Positions 42,014 through 51,160 of a DNA stretch of 64,000 bases are shown in pieces. Source of the stretch: Pinibacter sp031553495 (GTDB lineage: Bacteria > Bacteroidota > Bacteroidia > Chitinophagales > Chitinophagaceae); assembly GCA_031553495.1 (NCBI GenBank), contig JAVBLN010000002.1, forward strand, positions 33,103 through 97,102, written 5' to 3'. Under the pieces are notes generated by a model. It made no database searches and was not told where the DNA came from. It saw nothing but the letters and a program-made list of their open reading frames with translations. A program made the position numbers and the translations under genes. Numbering within the stretch: position 1 is the first letter of the stretch; every line of letters starts with the position of its first letter.

Positions 42014-43528
42014 TTATTGGTTTTGAACACAAAGGTTGTTTGCTGTAATTTCATCAATGGGTATGTAATAAATGATTCGCGGATTTTGCCAGTTCACTGT
42101 TGTATTTGGATAGCCGGCAGGCTCCACAGAAGGATCGATATCAGACTCTTTCAGGCTCGGAATATGATAGCCCCAGTAAACCCTGTTCATATCCATTTTG
42201 TTTCGATACACATCAAAATTCCTGTGCCCTTCAAAAGCCAGCTCCATGCGGCGCTCGTTCAACACGGTTCCCAACAGCGTTTGCCCAAGCGGCACTGTTC
42301 CGTTATACAGAGAAGCCTGCAATCCCCTGTTTTTACGAATCATATCCACATTATCGAGCGCCTGTTGTGTATTTCCGGCTTTCGCATATGCTTCGGCCCT
42401 GTTTAAATACATTTCAGCAAGCCTGAACATAATTGGAGAACTCAGGGTTGGACTTCCATTTTGAAAAGAGAATTTGCTGATATAATAAATATCTATTCCG
42501 TTTTTCTTTTGAATATCTCCGTTATCATCCTTAAGTGGTACGATATAACTTTGCCTCACATCTTCTCCATGCTGGTTCATTAGTGTACGTAATTTTTCAG
42601 TAACATATTCTTCGCCCCACCCAGAATTACCATCAGAATATATCATTGATGCTATTGAACCGAATTTTCCGTAATCTTCCGCAGTTGTAAAAGCGATACA
42701 GAAAATTGTTTCTCTGGCTGTAGTAGCGTTGGCAAATAAAGAAGGATAAGTATCGGCAGTTTCCAACAAAAACTTTCCTGAGTTAATTACTTTATCTGAA
42801 TAGTAAATTGTGCTGTCGTTATTGTTTTCATATAAATACACTCTTGACAAAAGTGCCCATGCAGCCTCTTTGGAACCATACATTACACCTCTTGACTTGT
42901 TCATAAGATCAGCTCCCTTCAACGCATCGGCAACTACCGCGTTGTACACTTCTTTTACGGTTGACCTTGCTTTAATGGAAGGGTCGCTAAGAGAATTGCG
43001 TAGTATAATACCCGGAGCATCGGGATTATGAGTATATGGTAAGGCGTAAAACCGAACGAGGTTGAAATAAACAAAAGCCCTTAAAAAATAACACTCGCCC
43101 AGGAGTTGTGAAGAAGCCGCATCCAGGTTGTCTTTTCCTTCCATTGCAGATATAACAGTATTCATGCCACTGATTATTTTGTATGAAATATACCAGAAGT
43201 AGCGGGAGTTTGTCTGCAATGGCGTATGCCCCAAAGAAAAGCTGAGAAACAAAGGATCCTCTGTTACCTGTCCGCATACAATATCATCACTGGAAAAATC
43301 GGACATCTGAAAATATTGTCTCAGGTACATTAAATTATCATCTACCTGTCCGTTAAAAGGCAGGTGATCTTTGAAAAGGGAATAGCCTCCATTTACGGCA
43401 TTTTTTAAGTTCTCCGGTGATGTTATAAGGCTTTCAGTGGTAATAGCATTTGCGGGCGCCACTTCTTTTACACAACCAGCCAGGCTCATCAGTAACAATC
43501 CCAAAAAAATTATTAGTATATTTTTCAT
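42014..43528 (-). CDS. susD: SusD/RagB-family outer-membrane substrate-binding lipoprotein
   Basis: 504 residues, lipobox LMSLAGC (Cys near residue 18). The SusD-like TPR-rich fold is visible in TSPENLKNAVNGGYSLF, LLGECYFLRAFVYFNLVRFYALPY (a family hallmark), GSKEAAWALLSRVYLYENN, FRLAEMYLNRAEAYAKAGNTQQALDNVDMIRKNRG, LNERRMELAFEGHRNFDVYR and the C-terminal YYIPIDEITAN. SusD lids the SusC barrel and captures oligosaccharides or other nutrients. The gene overlaps no others and follows SusC by 94 bp. The frame extends to 43591, but the ATG at 43528 starts the lipoprotein signal. The ligand is unknown; no glycoside hydrolase is in the locus. Confidence 0.95.
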   Translation of the reverse strand: MKNILIIFLGLLLMSLAGCVKEVAPANAITTESLITSPENLKNAVNGGYSLFKDHLPFNGQVDDNLMYLRQYFQMSDFSSDDIVCGQVTEDPLFLSFSLGHTPLQTNSRYFWYISYKIISGMNTVISAMEGKDNLDAASSQLLGECYFLRAFVYFNLVRFYALPYTHNPDAPGIILRNSLSDPSIKARSTVKEVYNAVVADALKGADLMNKSRGVMYGSKEAAWALLSRVYLYENNNDSTIYYSDKVINSGKFLLETADTYPSLFANATTARETIFCIAFTTAEDYGKFGSIASMIYSDGNSGWGEEYVTEKLRTLMNQHGEDVRQSYIVPLKDDNGDIQKKNGIDIYYISKFSFQNGSPTLSSPIMFRLAEMYLNRAEAYAKAGNTQQALDNVDMIRKNRGLQASLYNGTVPLGQTLLGTVLNERRMELAFEGHRNFDVYRNKMDMNRVYWGYHIPSLKESDIDPSVEPAGYPNTTVNWQNPRIIYYIPIDEITANNLCVQNQ

Positions 43529-43622
43529 CTGCTTATATTTTATTGTTAGTAAGATGTAGTTCTGCATTTTTAATATCACGCAAAATCTCATCCGAAATCA
43601 TATTTACCATTTCATGAAATAA

Positions 43623-46600
43623 TTAAAATCTTACATTGACATTGAAAAGAAATTGCCTGTTATTGGGATATTTGAAATCCGAAACACCCGGCATGGAATA
43701 ATCTCCGGGAACAATGGTTGTTTGCGGATCCTGTCCCAGGAACTTTGTGAAAGTATATACATTATCAGCAGTAAGCGATAAAGTAATACCTTCCAATTTC
43801 GCTTTCTTTACCACTGTCAAAGGCAGATCATAAGACAGCGCAATATTTCTTATTGAAATAAAATCACCTTTTTCCAGGAATCTTGTCGAAGTAAGGTTTG
43901 AGCTTGCGGAATTTGCGGAACTGGGATTAGTTGCCACATCTCCCGGCTTTGTCCAAATACTATAATTCTTTGGCAGAACCATTTGATTATAATAAGGCTC
44001 ATGTCCATCATTAATTACAAAACGCAGGTTATTGCTATATACCTTATTACCTCCAACAAAAAACGCATTTACGCTTAAAGCAAAATTTTTGTACCGCCAC
44101 TGGCTTGTAAGACTTCCCTGGAATTTTGGAAGAGCCGAACCGCTTTCCTGGAATGTAGCCTGATTAAGGTCGGAAGTGGTTTCCTTACCTGTTACATTTC
44201 CATTTGCATCTGTTAGGATCTTTTCCCAAAGCGGCGCGCCGGTTTGCGCATCCACACCTAACCATTTTGGCATATAGAATTCATAAAGATTGCCGCCGTT
44301 TCGGTATATCTGTGATATTCCCCACGATGAACCTGTTTTTATTAATTGTGTAGGAAGCCCCTGCAATTTGTTTGAGTTGAAGGATACATTAACATCGGTA
44401 CTCCATTCAAAATCTTTTGTTGTGATATTTATTGTGTTCAACCCTATTTCAATTCCGCTGTTAACAATTTCGCCTACATTATCCCATTTGGTTTCAAATC
44501 CTACAGAAGGCGGCTGTGGCACCTGCAACAGTAAATCTTTTGTTGTGTTCCTGTAAACATCCAACGCCAATGTTATTCGCGTAAACAATCCAACATCTAC
44601 CCCAATATTGGTTTGATATTTACTTTCCCATGTAAGGTTGGGGCTTGGTTGCTGATACGGTACGGCCGCCGTTGTATTATTATATTTTGAGCTCAAACTA
44701 AACAATCCTAAATAGCGCGATGCTCCGATACTTTGCGTACCTGTAATACCCCAGCTAGCTCTAAGTTTTAACATATCAATCTTGTCACTGCTTTTCATAA
44801 AATCTTCATTATTGATAAGCCATGCTGCCGAAACCGCGGGGAATGATGCATACCTGTTATTTTTAGGAAAAGCAGATGAGCCATCCATACGATAAGAGGC
44901 CGTTAAAAAATATTTATCGGCATAGCTGTAGTTAACCTGTGAAATAAATGATGTTATATGGCTTTCGGTATTATCGCCATTAATAACGGGTGTTCCCGAC
45001 ACAACATCTAATACTCTTAGCCCCGGTGGTAGACCTCTTCCCTGGGCACCCATCGTCTCAGACCAATTGCCTTCAACAGCAACACCTGCCAATCCGCTTA
45101 TTTTATGCAAATCGGTTATAGCATAATTAAATCGTAAAAGATTATTACTGATTAATCCATAATTCCAATATGCCTGTTCATTTAGAAAACCCTGTCCATG
45201 ATAAGTGCCTGCAGCTTCAGGATCAACGAAAGTGGTACTTTTTGAAGTTCCTGCCCCTACTCTGTTGGAGCTTGCAAACGTCAGCCAGGGTGTTATATTC
45301 CAGTTCAATACCAAATCGTAATTTGCATTGAGACCTTTATACGGATAGTCTGAGTGCTTTACAGTATGTATGGGATTTACTTTATCTCTCGACCACCATT
45401 TAAAAGGAGAAGAACCATCTACATATAAAGGATTACCGAGACTATCATATGGGTTATCCCAAGGCATATTTAAATAAGCATAATACACATCCATGTAATT
45501 GTAGCTTTTACCTTTATAAGCGCTCAGGTTGATATTGTTAGTCAAGCTTAACTTGCTGCTGAAGCGGTATGTGGAATTGGCTCTTACATTTATACGATTG
45601 TATTTTGTATTCATAAAAGTACCTTTCTCATCATAGTAAGTAAGACCGATATAATAATCTGCTTTTTCAGTTTTGCCGCTTGCGGAAAAATATGCATTGC
45701 TTACAGGTGCTGCACTGAACATATCATGAAGCCAGTTATAGCTCTGATCGCGAAGAGCTAATGGCCGTTCATTGTAAAATTTAATCAAATCAATTTTATA
45801 GGTATTTCCTGTGTCTCCCGGAATATAGTCCCTGTAAAGCTCTTTTTGATATTCGTACAATTGTGAAGAATTCATCATTTTTATATTGCCATAGTCAGGT
45901 GTACGGAAACCTGAAGTTACTTTTGCCTCAAAGCGTATTTTATTTGTTTTTGCTTTTTTGGTGGTTACGATAATCACACCGCCATTTGCCTGCGAACCAT
46001 ACATAGCTGTAGCGCCCGCGTCTTTTAATACGGATATGGTTTCGATATCATTGGGATCAAAATTGCCACCGATGATTCCGTCAACCACATAAAGCGGGTC
46101 TTGTGAAGCATTGATGGAAGACACACCACGAAGCCTTACTTCAGCGGCGGCACCGGGTGCACCGGAACTGCTAACCACCTGCAGACCGGGAACCTTTCCC
46201 TGTAGCATGCTGCCCACATCATTGGTGGTAACATCCTTAAGCTTATTGGAAGATATGGTAGTCACAGCGCTTGTTAATTCGCTCTTTTTCTTATCACTGT
46301 ATCCTACCACTACAACTTCGGAAAGTATGTTTAATGTCTGTTTGAGTGTTACCAGTAATGATAGTGCGTCATCTTTTTTGATGGAATAGCCGGCCAGTGT
46401 TTGTGGCAGATAATTAAGCGCAGATACTTCGAAGCTATATGAATCGCCAAGTGGTAAATTTCTGAAATAAAATTTACCGGCAGAATCAGTGGAGGTTCCC
46501 GCTGAAAAGCCCGATTTCGTATTTTTTACAATTACGCTGGCATGAGCAACAGGGCTGCTATTGGCATCAATTACCAAACCAACAATTTCGTTTTTATTTT

Positions 46601-46685
46601 GCACCTGTGCACGTAAATTTCCACACAGGAATAGAAAGGCCGTTGCTGCGATGAGGCAGGCAAAAAGCAATCGTTTAATACGCAT
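43623..46685 (-). CDS. susC: SusC/RagA-family TonB-linked outer-membrane transporter
   Basis: 1020 residues. Signal peptide (LLFACLIAATAFLFLCGNLRAQ), CarboxypepD_reg-like domain (about 35-115), then plug with the SusC signature: LRGVSSINASQDPLYVVDG, DIETISVLKDAGATAMYGSQANGGVIIVTTKK. The C-terminal part is a long barrel ending FLFNVNVRF. It imports ligand presented by SusD, powered by TonB. The TTG at 46703 is not needed; the ATG at 46685 starts the signal. ECF sigma and FecR lie directly upstream, so regulation by surface signalling is likely, although SusC lacks the extra N-terminal STN-type signalling domain that anti-sigma contact usually needs. Confidence 0.95.
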   Translation of the reverse strand: MRIKRLLFACLIAATAFLFLCGNLRAQVQNKNEIVGLVIDANSSPVAHASVIVKNTKSGFSAGTSTDSAGKFYFRNLPLGDSYSFEVSALNYLPQTLAGYSIKKDDALSLLVTLKQTLNILSEVVVVGYSDKKKSELTSAVTTISSNKLKDVTTNDVGSMLQGKVPGLQVVSSSGAPGAAAEVRLRGVSSINASQDPLYVVDGIIGGNFDPNDIETISVLKDAGATAMYGSQANGGVIIVTTKKAKTNKIRFEAKVTSGFRTPDYGNIKMMNSSQLYEYQKELYRDYIPGDTGNTYKIDLIKFYNERPLALRDQSYNWLHDMFSAAPVSNAYFSASGKTEKADYYIGLTYYDEKGTFMNTKYNRINVRANSTYRFSSKLSLTNNINLSAYKGKSYNYMDVYYAYLNMPWDNPYDSLGNPLYVDGSSPFKWWSRDKVNPIHTVKHSDYPYKGLNANYDLVLNWNITPWLTFASSNRVGAGTSKSTTFVDPEAAGTYHGQGFLNEQAYWNYGLISNNLLRFNYAITDLHKISGLAGVAVEGNWSETMGAQGRGLPPGLRVLDVVSGTPVINGDNTESHITSFISQVNYSYADKYFLTASYRMDGSSAFPKNNRYASFPAVSAAWLINNEDFMKSSDKIDMLKLRASWGITGTQSIGASRYLGLFSLSSKYNNTTAAVPYQQPSPNLTWESKYQTNIGVDVGLFTRITLALDVYRNTTKDLLLQVPQPPSVGFETKWDNVGEIVNSGIEIGLNTINITTKDFEWSTDVNVSFNSNKLQGLPTQLIKTGSSWGISQIYRNGGNLYEFYMPKWLGVDAQTGAPLWEKILTDANGNVTGKETTSDLNQATFQESGSALPKFQGSLTSQWRYKNFALSVNAFFVGGNKVYSNNLRFVINDGHEPYYNQMVLPKNYSIWTKPGDVATNPSSANSASSNLTSTRFLEKGDFISIRNIALSYDLPLTVVKKAKLEGITLSLTADNVYTFTKFLGQDPQTTIVPGDYSMPGVSDFKYPNNRQFLFNVNVRF

Positions 46686-46829
46686 AGTTTTTAATTTAGT
46701 CAATAAAATTACTTGTCGTCTTAATTTGCTTTGATAAGACGTTACAATGAAAACAAGTCACAAAAATTATTGTAAATAATATTAGAAGCTGTTTGAATTA
46801 ATGGCAAAATTCTATTTATAAGACCAAAT

Positions 46830-46901
46830 GTTGCCATGAAATACTAAAGATGAACGAAATGCGACGCAACAATGATGCCATGAAAAACTAATGCCGGTAT
46901 C
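46830..46901 (-). repeat. R71 repeat, reverse, type II core with matched b arms
   Basis: On - : GATACCGGCATTA, GTTTTTCATGGCATCAT, TTGCGTCGCATTTCGTTCAT, TAGTATTTCATGGCAAC. It lies in the gap between fecR and susC. Confidence 0.85.
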
Positions 46902-46927
46902 ATAAAATATTAACTCAAAACAGTTTC

Positions 46928-48019
46928 TTATTCTTTTATTTTGTAATGATTGTCGCTGACTTTTTCAAGTTTCAGCCTGTTCAGGTCTGTAATTGTTTTT
47001 AAGACTTTTTCAATAGAGTCAGTTTTTTCAAACCTGCCGATAAAATATTTGTTTCGCAATACGTTTCTATTATAGCTTATTTCAACATTATACAAATTTG
47101 ATAACTGTTCAAATACATTCGCCAGCGATTCCTTTTCAAACTTGTACCACTTTGGTATTGCCGTACCCGGTTCAATAACAGTAGCATTCTTTATGTCTTT
47201 CTTATCGGTTTCAACTTTCACTTTATCTGCTCCTGAGGTTATATTTTCATTTCCTTTTGATGTTGCTAAATACTGAGCACCCCTGTAAATCTTTACTATA
47301 TTGTTTGCAAAGCTCAATATATCTCCAGGCTCAAGGTAGGAGGTCTTTTCTTTATCATTTATCACTCTTACCACCACCTTTCCCTCATATAAATATACCT
47401 TTGCCTCTTCGTTATTATCAGTATAAATCACTCTGAACCTAGTACCCAGCGCAGTTGTTGACACTGTACCACTATATACGGTAAAGGGCCTGTCGCTATC
47501 TTTTGAAACACTGAATACCGCATCTCCTTTCAGGTAAACATCTCTTTTATTTTTTTCGAAAAACTCGCTGAAAACAATTTCGGTATTGGGCTGAAGTTCT
47601 GCAAGAGAACTGTCCGGCAACATTATTTTCATAACAGTTTTCGTAGTATTCCTTATAGTTTTATTACTATTATTTACTATACTGGTTTCAACCGGCATGT
47701 TTCCATTTTCTGCATTTTTGCTCAATAAGTAATATACTCCCGTACCCATTGCAAGTAGCAAGATGGCAGCAGCAGCAACCCTTCGCGCTATAACAAATAT
47801 TCTTGTTTTTTTTCTGCGGCGCTCAATAGCCTCCCACTGCATATTCCAGAACTCTTCAGGCAAAGCTGACTGCGTGGATGCGAAATCCCAATCTTCTTTA
47901 GAAAGATATTCATCCAGTACCTCCGGATTTTTTTTTAGATATTCGGCAATAATCTCCGCTTCATCCTGAGTACATGTATGCCTGAAAAACGCGTTTATTT
48001 TTTCTCTGGAAACTTCCAT
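46928..48019 (-). CDS. fecR: FecR-family anti-sigma factor
   Basis: 363 residues. Cytoplasmic N-terminal part (about 1-75: INAFFRHTCTQDEAEIIAEYLKKN), one membrane segment at about 80-100 (RRVAAAAILLLAMGTGVYYLL), a periplasmic FecR domain (about 120-215: KTVMKIMLPDSSLAELQPNTEIVFSEFF, VYLKGDAVFSVSKDSDRPFTVYSGTVSTTALGTRF) and a C-terminal DUF4974-like part (KFEKESLANVFEQLSNLYNVEISYN). It should hold the sigma factor encoded upstream until a TonB transporter signals. 60 bp separates it from the sigma gene; SusC follows after an R71 copy. Confidence 0.94.
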   Translation of the reverse strand: MEVSREKINAFFRHTCTQDEAEIIAEYLKKNPEVLDEYLSKEDWDFASTQSALPEEFWNMQWEAIERRRKKTRIFVIARRVAAAAILLLAMGTGVYYLLSKNAENGNMPVETSIVNNSNKTIRNTTKTVMKIMLPDSSLAELQPNTEIVFSEFFEKNKRDVYLKGDAVFSVSKDSDRPFTVYSGTVSTTALGTRFRVIYTDNNEEAKVYLYEGKVVVRVINDKEKTSYLEPGDILSFANNIVKIYRGAQYLATSKGNENITSGADKVKVETDKKDIKNATVIEPGTAIPKWYKFEKESLANVFEQLSNLYNVEISYNRNVLRNKYFIGRFEKTDSIEKVLKTITDLNRLKLEKVSDNHYKIKE

Positions 48020-48079
48020 AATTACTCTTGTATATATATACGTGAATTCGTAAAAAATTCCTCACTTTACCGGTCTAAA

Positions 48080-48604
48080 TCAGAAAAAAAAAGAAAGAAA
48101 TGATTTTCGGAGTTGTTTAAGCGCACGTGAAATGTGGTTATCAACCATTTTCGTATCAACTGATAATTTTTGAGCTATTTGTTTATAGGAATAACCTTCG
48201 AATTTGTTCATCAAAAAAATTTTTTTGCGCATGACAGGCATGTCAGAAAGCAGTTTCTCCAGCTTCTCTTTATCGAAGGTCTCGTTGTCAATCACAATAC
48301 TTTCATCCGCTGCGGTTTTGGTTTTTAGTGCAGTTACAATTTTCCGCTGCTTATTAAGACGTCTTGTATGGTCAATAAATACAGTGCGTGCTATATTAAA
48401 TAAATGTTGTTCCAATAAATAATCTTCACATAAAGATTTCCTGTATTTCCATAATCGAAAGAAACATTCCTGCATAAGATCCTCCGCCTCTTGTTTTGAA
48501 AAAGTCTTTTTTAAAAAATAATTATACACTTTTTCCTTAAACAAAAGATACGATTCCTTAAATGCCGCTTCATCACTGTTCTTCAGATAAAGAACCAAAT
48601 TCAT
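48080..48604 (-). CDS. ECF RNA polymerase sigma factor (FecI-like, Bacteroidota expansion family)
   Basis: 174 residues. Region 2 is KVYNYFLKKTFSKQEAEDLMQECFFRLWKYRKSL, and region 4 is MRKKIFLMNKFEGYSYKQIAQKLSVDTKMVDNHISRALKQLRKSF with a clear helix-turn-helix. It should transcribe the downstream fecR and the susCD operon upon signal. The frame opens at TTG 48610, but the ATG at 48604 two codons later is a better start. The stop is followed by A-rich sequence (T-rich on this strand) but no strong hairpin was seen. Confidence 0.94.
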   Translation of the reverse strand: MNLVLYLKNSDEAAFKESYLLFKEKVYNYFLKKTFSKQEAEDLMQECFFRLWKYRKSLCEDYLLEQHLFNIARTVFIDHTRRLNKQRKIVTALKTKTAADESIVIDNETFDKEKLEKLLSDMPVMRKKIFLMNKFEGYSYKQIAQKLSVDTKMVDNHISRALKQLRKSFLSFFF

Positions 48605-48921
48605 AGACAACAGAATTAAGAAAATGTTTAAATTTTACCTGCCACCCCAAACTCATTAACGCTAAAAAATGCAGGTAATCGGTATAGTTCTATTACTGCA
48701 ACAATATTTACTGAGTATAATAAAACTCCTCTAAGCAAAGTAATACTAACCGTTCATTTCATCTCCTTCTATTCAGCCAATCGCCATTGTATTTTACATT
48801 TCGTATTCAGTCATATTACAACACGCAATCAAATTTAATATTTTCCTGCCTATTTCAAAAGGGTGTGCTTATTTTTAGTGAAGTAAGATACACAGATCTG
48901 ATTTCTGATCTCTCATTTTTT

Positions 48922-48995
48922 TGATACCGGCATTTGTAACTCCGGTTAAGCATCGTTGCGTCGCATTACGTTCATCCGTAGTAATGCTATTGAGC
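48922..48995 (+). repeat. R71 repeat, forward, type II core with type a arms
   Basis: GATACCGGCATTTGTAAC, TCCGGTTAAGC (a-like arm), TTGCGTCGCATTACGTTCAT core, GTAGTAATGCTATTGAGC (a arm). A mosaic copy. Confidence 0.82.
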
Positions 48996-49166
48996 GGTGG
49001 GTATATGTCAAAAAATCTCATAAGTTGTTGGCGTACCTCTGCACAGTGCACCCAATAACACACAACAACCGCGGATCCCAAACACTGGAAAGGGCACGAA
49101 ATCTGGTTAGTTCATTTTAATAGAAAAGTAATCCCAAAAAGAAGAAAGTTTTAGCGTTGTTTTAGC

Positions 49167-49203
49167 AAAAAAAAAGCCTTGTAATTCTATGCTTACAAGG
49201 CTT
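49167..49203 (-). terminator. Intrinsic terminator of the tRNA-Lys gene
   Basis: On - : AAGCCTTGTAA-GCATAGAA-TTACAAGGCTT, an exact 11-bp stem, followed by T9. It lies 16 nt downstream of the tRNA 3' end. Confidence 0.93.
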
Positions 49204-49218
49204 CTGCAAAATTAGACG

Positions 49219-49291
<73 letters not shown>

Positions 49292-49341
49292 ATATAGCTT
49301 TTGCTATATTTTCCTTTTTTTAATTCAGGATTGCAAATATA

Positions 49342-50739
49342 TTAAATTGAACGATTTACATCAAAGTTTTCTAATTCATTTGCTACGGCGGTCAAAAAAG
49401 TTGCTCCCAGGCTGCCATCTATTATACGGTGGTCGTAACTCATGCTCAAATAGATCATGTGACGTATCGCAATGGCATCACCCTGAGGCGTTTCTATTAC
49501 AACCGCCCGTTTCTTTATGGCGCCCACCGCCAAAATAGCCACCTGTGGCTGATTTATAATAGGAGTGCCTGCAAGACTTCCAAATGATCCCACATTGGTG
49601 ATGGTAAATGTGCCATCTTGTGTGTCCTGTGGTTTTAATTTGCTATTGCGGGCTTTGTCGGCCAATCCGTTCACCTGTTTTGCTAGTCCTACCAGGTTTA
49701 GCTGATCCGCGTTTTTTATTACCGGTACTATCAGGTTGCCTGTTGGCAAAGCCGTGGCCATACCAATGTTAATATCCTTTTTAATAATGATCCTGTCGCC
49801 ATTCATCGAACTATTAATGAGTGGATATTTTTTTATGCAACGTAAAATAGCTTCTATAAACAAAGGCATGAAGGTAATTTTAGTGCCTTCCTGTTTTTCA
49901 AATTGCATTTTAATTTTGTCTCTCCACAACACCATATTGGTTACATCAGCTTCTGAAAAACTGGTTACATGCGGACTGGTTTGTTTGCTCCTTACCATAT
50001 GATCCGCAATCAGCTTGCGCTGACGGTCCATTTCTACAATTTCAATATTATTTTCAGAATCGCCATTATATACAATAGCCGGAGGCGCTGGCGTTGATTT
50101 TACTACCATCGTATGATCCGCTACCGCATGTATTTCCTGCTTCACAAATTCAACAGGCTGTTTTTCAGCATCCACACGATGCGGAACCTCTAAAGCAGGT
50201 TGAGCGGCAGTCACACCCGACTTTCTCAACTGCACATATTGTAAAATATCATTTTTAGTAACACGACCCTCATTTCCCGTGCCCGGAATGTTTTCCAATT
50301 CATGCAAACCTATTCCTTCGCTGGCCGCTATGTTCAATACAAGAGGCGAATAAAATCTGCCTGTATTCACACTCGCGGTTTTTACTTCGCTTTCCACCTG
50401 CAATGCGTTATGCATTTGCATATCCGTTTGCGTTGATTGAACTGAATTTTCATATACCGGTGATGAAACCGGCGCGGTATTTGAAATTTCTTCAGCAACG
50501 CTGGTACGAATTCGGGCAATTACAGCACCCACAGGCACCACGTCATTTTCATTGTACAATATCTCTTCTATTACACCATCTTCTGTAGACGGCACATCAC
50601 TATCAACTTTATCAGTTGCAATTTCCAATACCGATTCCTCCTGTACCACAGTATCTCCGGGCTTTTTAAGCCATTTCAAAATTGTAGCTTCCATTATACT
50701 CTCACCCATTTTCGGCATTATAAGATCAACTAAAGCCAT
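49342..50739 (-). CDS. 2-oxoacid dehydrogenase complex E2 (dihydrolipoamide acyltransferase)
   Basis: 465 residues. One lipoyl domain (about 1-75: IMPKMGESIMEATILKWLKKPGD, lipoyl-Lys in EIATDKVDSDVPS), a variable linker, a peripheral-subunit-binding domain (about 135-170: LNIAASEGIGLHELENIPGTGNEGRVTKNDIL) and the catalytic acyltransferase domain (about 225-465) with SYDHRIIDG holding the catalytic His and Asp. It could belong to pyruvate or branched-chain ketoacid dehydrogenase; a single lipoyl domain and the sequence LVDLIMPKMGESI favour the branched-chain type weakly. The frame reaches 50769, but the ATG at 50739 is the family start; -7 box at 50796. E1 and E3 are not in the window. Confidence 0.92.
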   Translation of the reverse strand: MALVDLIMPKMGESIMEATILKWLKKPGDTVVQEESVLEIATDKVDSDVPSTEDGVIEEILYNENDVVPVGAVIARIRTSVAEEISNTAPVSSPVYENSVQSTQTDMQMHNALQVESEVKTASVNTGRFYSPLVLNIAASEGIGLHELENIPGTGNEGRVTKNDILQYVQLRKSGVTAAQPALEVPHRVDAEKQPVEFVKQEIHAVADHTMVVKSTPAPPAIVYNGDSENNIEIVEMDRQRKLIADHMVRSKQTSPHVTSFSEADVTNMVLWRDKIKMQFEKQEGTKITFMPLFIEAILRCIKKYPLINSSMNGDRIIIKKDINIGMATALPTGNLIVPVIKNADQLNLVGLAKQVNGLADKARNSKLKPQDTQDGTFTITNVGSFGSLAGTPIINQPQVAILAVGAIKKRAVVIETPQGDAIAIRHMIYLSMSYDHRIIDGSLGATFLTAVANELENFDVNRSI

Positions 50740-50795
50740 AAAATTTTTATTTTTTTGGTCAACATTCATTTTCCATTCCGGTATAACTGAACGCT

Positions 50796-50803
50796 CAAAG
50801 GTA
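50796..50803 (-). promoter_or_regulatory. -7 promoter box for the E2 gene
   Basis: TACCTTTG on the - strand. The predicted start near 50789 leaves about 50 nt of leader to the ATG at 50739. Confidence 0.5.
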
Positions 50804-50911
50804 ATGAATAGAATTTTTGCAATATATTTTTACTTAGTTATTTGCATTTTTGATATCAGCCACAGTATTTCCTACACAATTCCGGCATGGCAGAATAGCT
50901 TGAATAATTAT

Positions 50912-50982
50912 GGTACCGGCCATAGTATTTCATGGCGGCATCGTTGTGTCACTCACTTGTACGGTAGTAATGCTATTGGGCG
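50912..50982 (+). repeat. R71 repeat, forward half of an inverted pair, b/I/a mosaic
   Basis: GGTACCGGCCATA, TATTTCATGGCGGCAT (b arm), type I core TTGTGTCACTCACTTGTAC, AATGCTATTGGGC (a arm). Its partner is at 51059-51129. Confidence 0.88.
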
Positions 50983-51058
50983 GGGGTAGCTTTGGCTGAC
51001 AGTTGTTGGTAGTAATGTGACGTCTAATTTCTAACCTCTCTAATGACCTTTGCCAACT

Positions 51059-51129
51059 CGCTGAATAGAATTCCCACCGTACAAGTGAGTGACACAACGA
51101 TGCTCAATAGTAGCACTACCGCCGGCTCC
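51059..51129 (-). repeat. R71 repeat, reverse half of an inverted pair
   Basis: On - : GGAGCCGGCGGTA, TGCTACTATTGAGC, type I core, then GGTGGGAATTCTATTC. Matching a/I/a type. Confidence 0.88.
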
Positions 51130-51160
51130 ACACAAAGTAACGCTCATTGCCACACCCATA

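Larger units (their letters stand above)
48605..49218. other. 614-bp intergenic region
   Basis: An R71 copy (48922-48995) and the tRNA-Lys terminator (49167-49203). The part 48611-48880 is AT-rich with no recognised features and probably carries the ECF operon promoter. Confidence 0.55.
50740..51160. other. Intergenic region, 421 bp, with an inverted R71 pair
   Basis: E2 promoter, then R71 copies 50912-50982 and 51059-51129 facing inward around 76 bp. The most compact pair in the window. Confidence 0.65.
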
